Shown here piece after piece: positions 62,143-64,000 of a stretch of 64,000 nucleotides of DNA. The stretch is from Planctomycetota bacterium. GTDB taxonomy: Bacteria; Planctomycetota; UBA1135; UBA2386. Made by a program: the position numbers and the translations under genes. The notes under the pieces were generated by a model. It searched no databases, was not told the DNA's origin, and was given only the letters and a program-made list of their open reading frames with translations. The first letter of the stretch is position 1. Each line of letters starts with the position of its first letter. The stretch lies in contig BJHM01000015.1 in assembly GCA_014192625.1 (NCBI GenBank), forward strand, positions 26,270-90,269, written 5' to 3'.

Positions 62143-64000
62143 CTACTGCCGCCAGTAGCTGGCGACAACCCGCGGATTCGGCGTATCGATCGACGTCACG
62201 CGCCGACCAGTGCCCAGTTCGAACACGTCGACCTTGCCAACATCGGACAGCCCGACAAACAGGAATCGCGGCGTGATGACCGGCGCGTTTTGCTTGATCG
62301 CGTCCTTGCCAGAGTGCCCCCAGAGGGGCGTCTGCAGACCACTATTGAATGGCGTCGTTTGACCAATAGCACCACCCTGATTGCGCAGATCATCGAGCGT
62401 AAAGTCGACGATCGAGTTACCTGACATCAGATCGTGCAACGTAGTCGTGGAAGTGACGCCGCCAAAACGCTGCAACACCTGCCACTCTTTCTGCCGGAAA
62501 GTCGGCGGTAGCACGAAGCCGCCCGCACTTGGATTGAGTGGGGTTTGGCCCGGGGAACTGGTCATGTCGAGCTTGGACACAACCCCAAGTCCGGATGAAT
62601 CTACATGGCCGATCAACACCGAGCCGGCTGCAGATGAATAGTCGTAGCGCATCCGACGAGCGCGTTGGAACGTCACGTTTGGCACCGTGCCGATCATGTC
62701 GTTGAAGCCGATGCCATTTACGCCATCCGGTCCCGATTCGTAAATGGCGATCGACCCGTTCGCATTCAGGATGTAAGCAAAATAAACGCCCTGCGCGAAG
62801 CCGGTGCCGACAAAGCGCGGGGTCACCGCGATATCAATCGGCAGGCTCAAGAAGCCTGCGACTTCCCGCCGGACCGTGAAATCCAAGCCCGAGATCAAGG
62901 TCAGCGTGTTGCTAATGGTCGACAAAGCGAGGACGTCTTCGCCATCTGGCTGCCATACCACAGCAATGGGCGGACCTGCGGTGCGCGTGACGGCAACTAC
63001 CTGGTGAAAGGTCGGACTAAGCGGATTGATATCGACAAACTGGATGTTCGAGCTCGCGTAGTTGGCTACCGCAAGCCGCTGCATGTTGGGCGAGATCGAG
63101 AGGTCTACCGGGTCCGACATCAAGATGCTGTCGATGATCGTGAATCGATTGCTGTTGAGCACGAGCAGGCGCCGGTTATCGGAGTCGAGCACATAGAGAA
63201 AGTGCCCCACCTGCTGGCGGATATTAAATGGCGTAAACGCCACCGGCGGCGGCGGCGACAATGGCGGCGGTGCTGGGCCGTTGAAGACACCAACCAGGAC
63301 CGTGCCATAGATACCGATCTGGCCAATCTGACTGGCGAACGGATTGCCCTGCACTAACAAATTGCGCGCGCCTGCCTGCGTCGGCTCCTCGCCAAAAATC
63401 GCGCGATTCAGATTGGGCGGTGGAAACACCAGCTTTGGCGGGTTGGGATGCGGCGCCACCGAAATGCAGTTCCCGGGGTTGTTAGCAAGGTTAGTGATCG
63501 GGTTGACCTGATTGGCGCGCGTCGTATTGACGTTGATGTTCTCATCGTTGAAGACGAGATCGAGTGGCGCGCCAATCTGCACGTCGGCAACCGAACCGAC
63601 CAACGGGTCACGAATCAGTCGCGTCGAAAGATTGGAGTCCTTCGCCAGCGTCATCGCGCCACCACTACCGGCATCAAGATTGGTCGTGCCCGGCGCCAGC
63701 GCTGGCACAACACCCGGCGAACCAACATTTGGATTGAGCGGGAAGCGCGTAATGTTGATGTCGCCGGTGCCCTGACCAAAGCCATTGAGATCGATGACCG
63801 ACACGCCCGGGGTTTCGCCACCGAGGCCTACGTAAATCGCTTCGGGTGCAACCGGCGCATTGGTGATGCCCGAGCCCGCACCAGTGGTAAACGGCGTGGC
63901 CACGGCTTGGCCGAGCAGCAGGGTGTTGGTGATGCTCTTGATGCGGGTCGTATTGACGTTGACGCTGACCGTAGCCAGGCCCGGCAGATTGTAGGCCGGG
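62143..64000 (-). CDS. Large surface beta-propeller protein, 5' end outside the window
   Basis: The frame is open to the window edge, so more than 619 residues are encoded here and the start is not visible. YncE-like propeller blades are seen: FLYVLDSDNRRLLVLNSN, SISPNMQRLAVANYASSN, VWQPDGEDVLALSTISN and FLFVGLSDVGKVDVFELG. The upstream part is rich in proline, asparagine and glycine. VNVNTTR occurs twice with similar flanks, suggesting internal repeats. No catalytic motif. Confidence 0.8.
   Translation of the reverse strand, partial: PAYNLPGLATVSVNVNTTRIKSITNTLLLGQAVATPFTTGAGSGITNAPVAPEAIYVGLGGETPGVSVIDLNGFGQGTGDINITRFPLNPNVGSPGVVPALAPGTTNLDAGSGGAMTLAKDSNLSTRLIRDPLVGSVADVQIGAPLDLVFNDENINVNTTRANQVNPITNLANNPGNCISVAPHPNPPKLVFPPPNLNRAIFGEEPTQAGARNLLVQGNPFASQIGQIGIYGTVLVGVFNGPAPPPLSPPPPVAFTPFNIRQQVGHFLYVLDSDNRRLLVLNSNRFTIIDSILMSDPVDLSISPNMQRLAVANYASSNIQFVDINPLSPTFHQVVAVTRTAGPPIAVVWQPDGEDVLALSTISNTLTLISGLDFTVRREVAGFLSLPIDIAVTPRFVGTGFAQGVYFAYILNANGSIAIYESGPDGVNGIGFNDMIGTVPNVTFQRARRMRYDYSSAAGSVLIGHVDSSGLGVVSKLDMTSSPGQTPLNPSAGGFVLPPTFRQKEWQVLQRFGGVTSTTTLHDLMSGNSIVDFTLDDLRNQGGAIGQTTPFNSGLQTPLWGHSGKDAIKQNAPVITPRFLFVGLSDVGKVDVFELGTGRRVTSIDTPNPRVVASYWRQ

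Overview
The window is a dense, GC-rich stretch of a bacterial chromosome (roughly 60% GC by eye) with about 45 protein genes and no tRNA, rRNA, CRISPR or insertion sequence that I could recognise. The lifestyle signals point to a Gram-negative heterotroph with lipopolysaccharide: KdsA, a lipid-A-synthase N-domain protein, an RmlC/RmlD-like pair, several lipoproteins and many secreted proteins. A Planctomycetota affiliation is my best inference, from the Kelch-type and toroid secreted proteins, a sulfatase-modifying-factor-like lipid-free secreted protein and the serine/threonine kinase remnant; it is not proven by a marker gene.

Layout. 1-402: 5' part of a serine/threonine kinase gene broken by two in-frame TAA codons. 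669-4706 (minus): three-subunit molybdenum hydroxylase closely resembling 4-hydroxybenzoyl-CoA reductase. 5182-6405: DEAD-box helicase. 6761-10116 (minus): patatin-ferredoxin fusion, short-chain dehydrogenase and DprE1-like flavin oxidase, divergent from 10292-15218 (plus): acyl-CoA ligase, thiolase and FadJ-like fusion linked by 4-base overlaps. 15.8-20.4 kb: lipoprotein, hydrolase, parvulin and a two-gene RdgC-like locus. 20.7-24.0 kb (minus): biotin carboxylase, biotin carrier, GNA1162-like lipoprotein and B3/4-domain protein, all overlapping. 24.1-31.8 kb: LpxB-N-domain protein, Gfo/Idh/MocA oxidoreductase, Kelch protein, carboxyltransferase plus methylmalonyl-CoA epimerase, M14 peptidase. 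33.0-38.1 kb (minus): ABC-2 exporter, bifunctional aldolase/dehydrogenase, RluA-type pseudouridine synthase. 38.3-49.2 kb: HD-GYP regulator, SUMF1-like protein, sugar-nucleotide genes, lipid kinase, KdsA, FabZ-like protein, membrane protein. 49.2-53.0 kb: DUF4279-like protein, an archaeal-type Pus10, a degenerate receiver, an RNase HII-like protein and a glycosyltransferase. 53.1-64.0 kb: large secreted proteins, an M3 peptidase, and a thioredoxin-fold gene with an in-frame TGA.

The most notable item is at 57336-57902. An AhpC/TSA-2 (PRXL2/SelU-like) gene has TGA exactly where its relatives carry the first cysteine of a CxxC redox motif, gives a homologous reading frame on both sides, and has a bacterial-type SECIS hairpin candidate 26 bases downstream. 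It is best read as a selenoprotein. Other notable items are the bacterial copy of Pus10, the patatin-ferredoxin fusion, the 4-hydroxybenzoyl-CoA-reductase-like operon, and short tandem repeats placed repeatedly at the 3' ends of genes.

Metabolically, the ligase/thiolase/FadJ set (acyl-CoA beta-oxidation) and the carboxylase plus epimerase genes (propionyl-CoA to methylmalonyl-CoA) fit together as fatty-acid and odd-chain carbon use; the hydroxybenzoyl-CoA-reductase-like complex could feed aromatic acyl-CoAs into the same pool. These links are inference from gene content.
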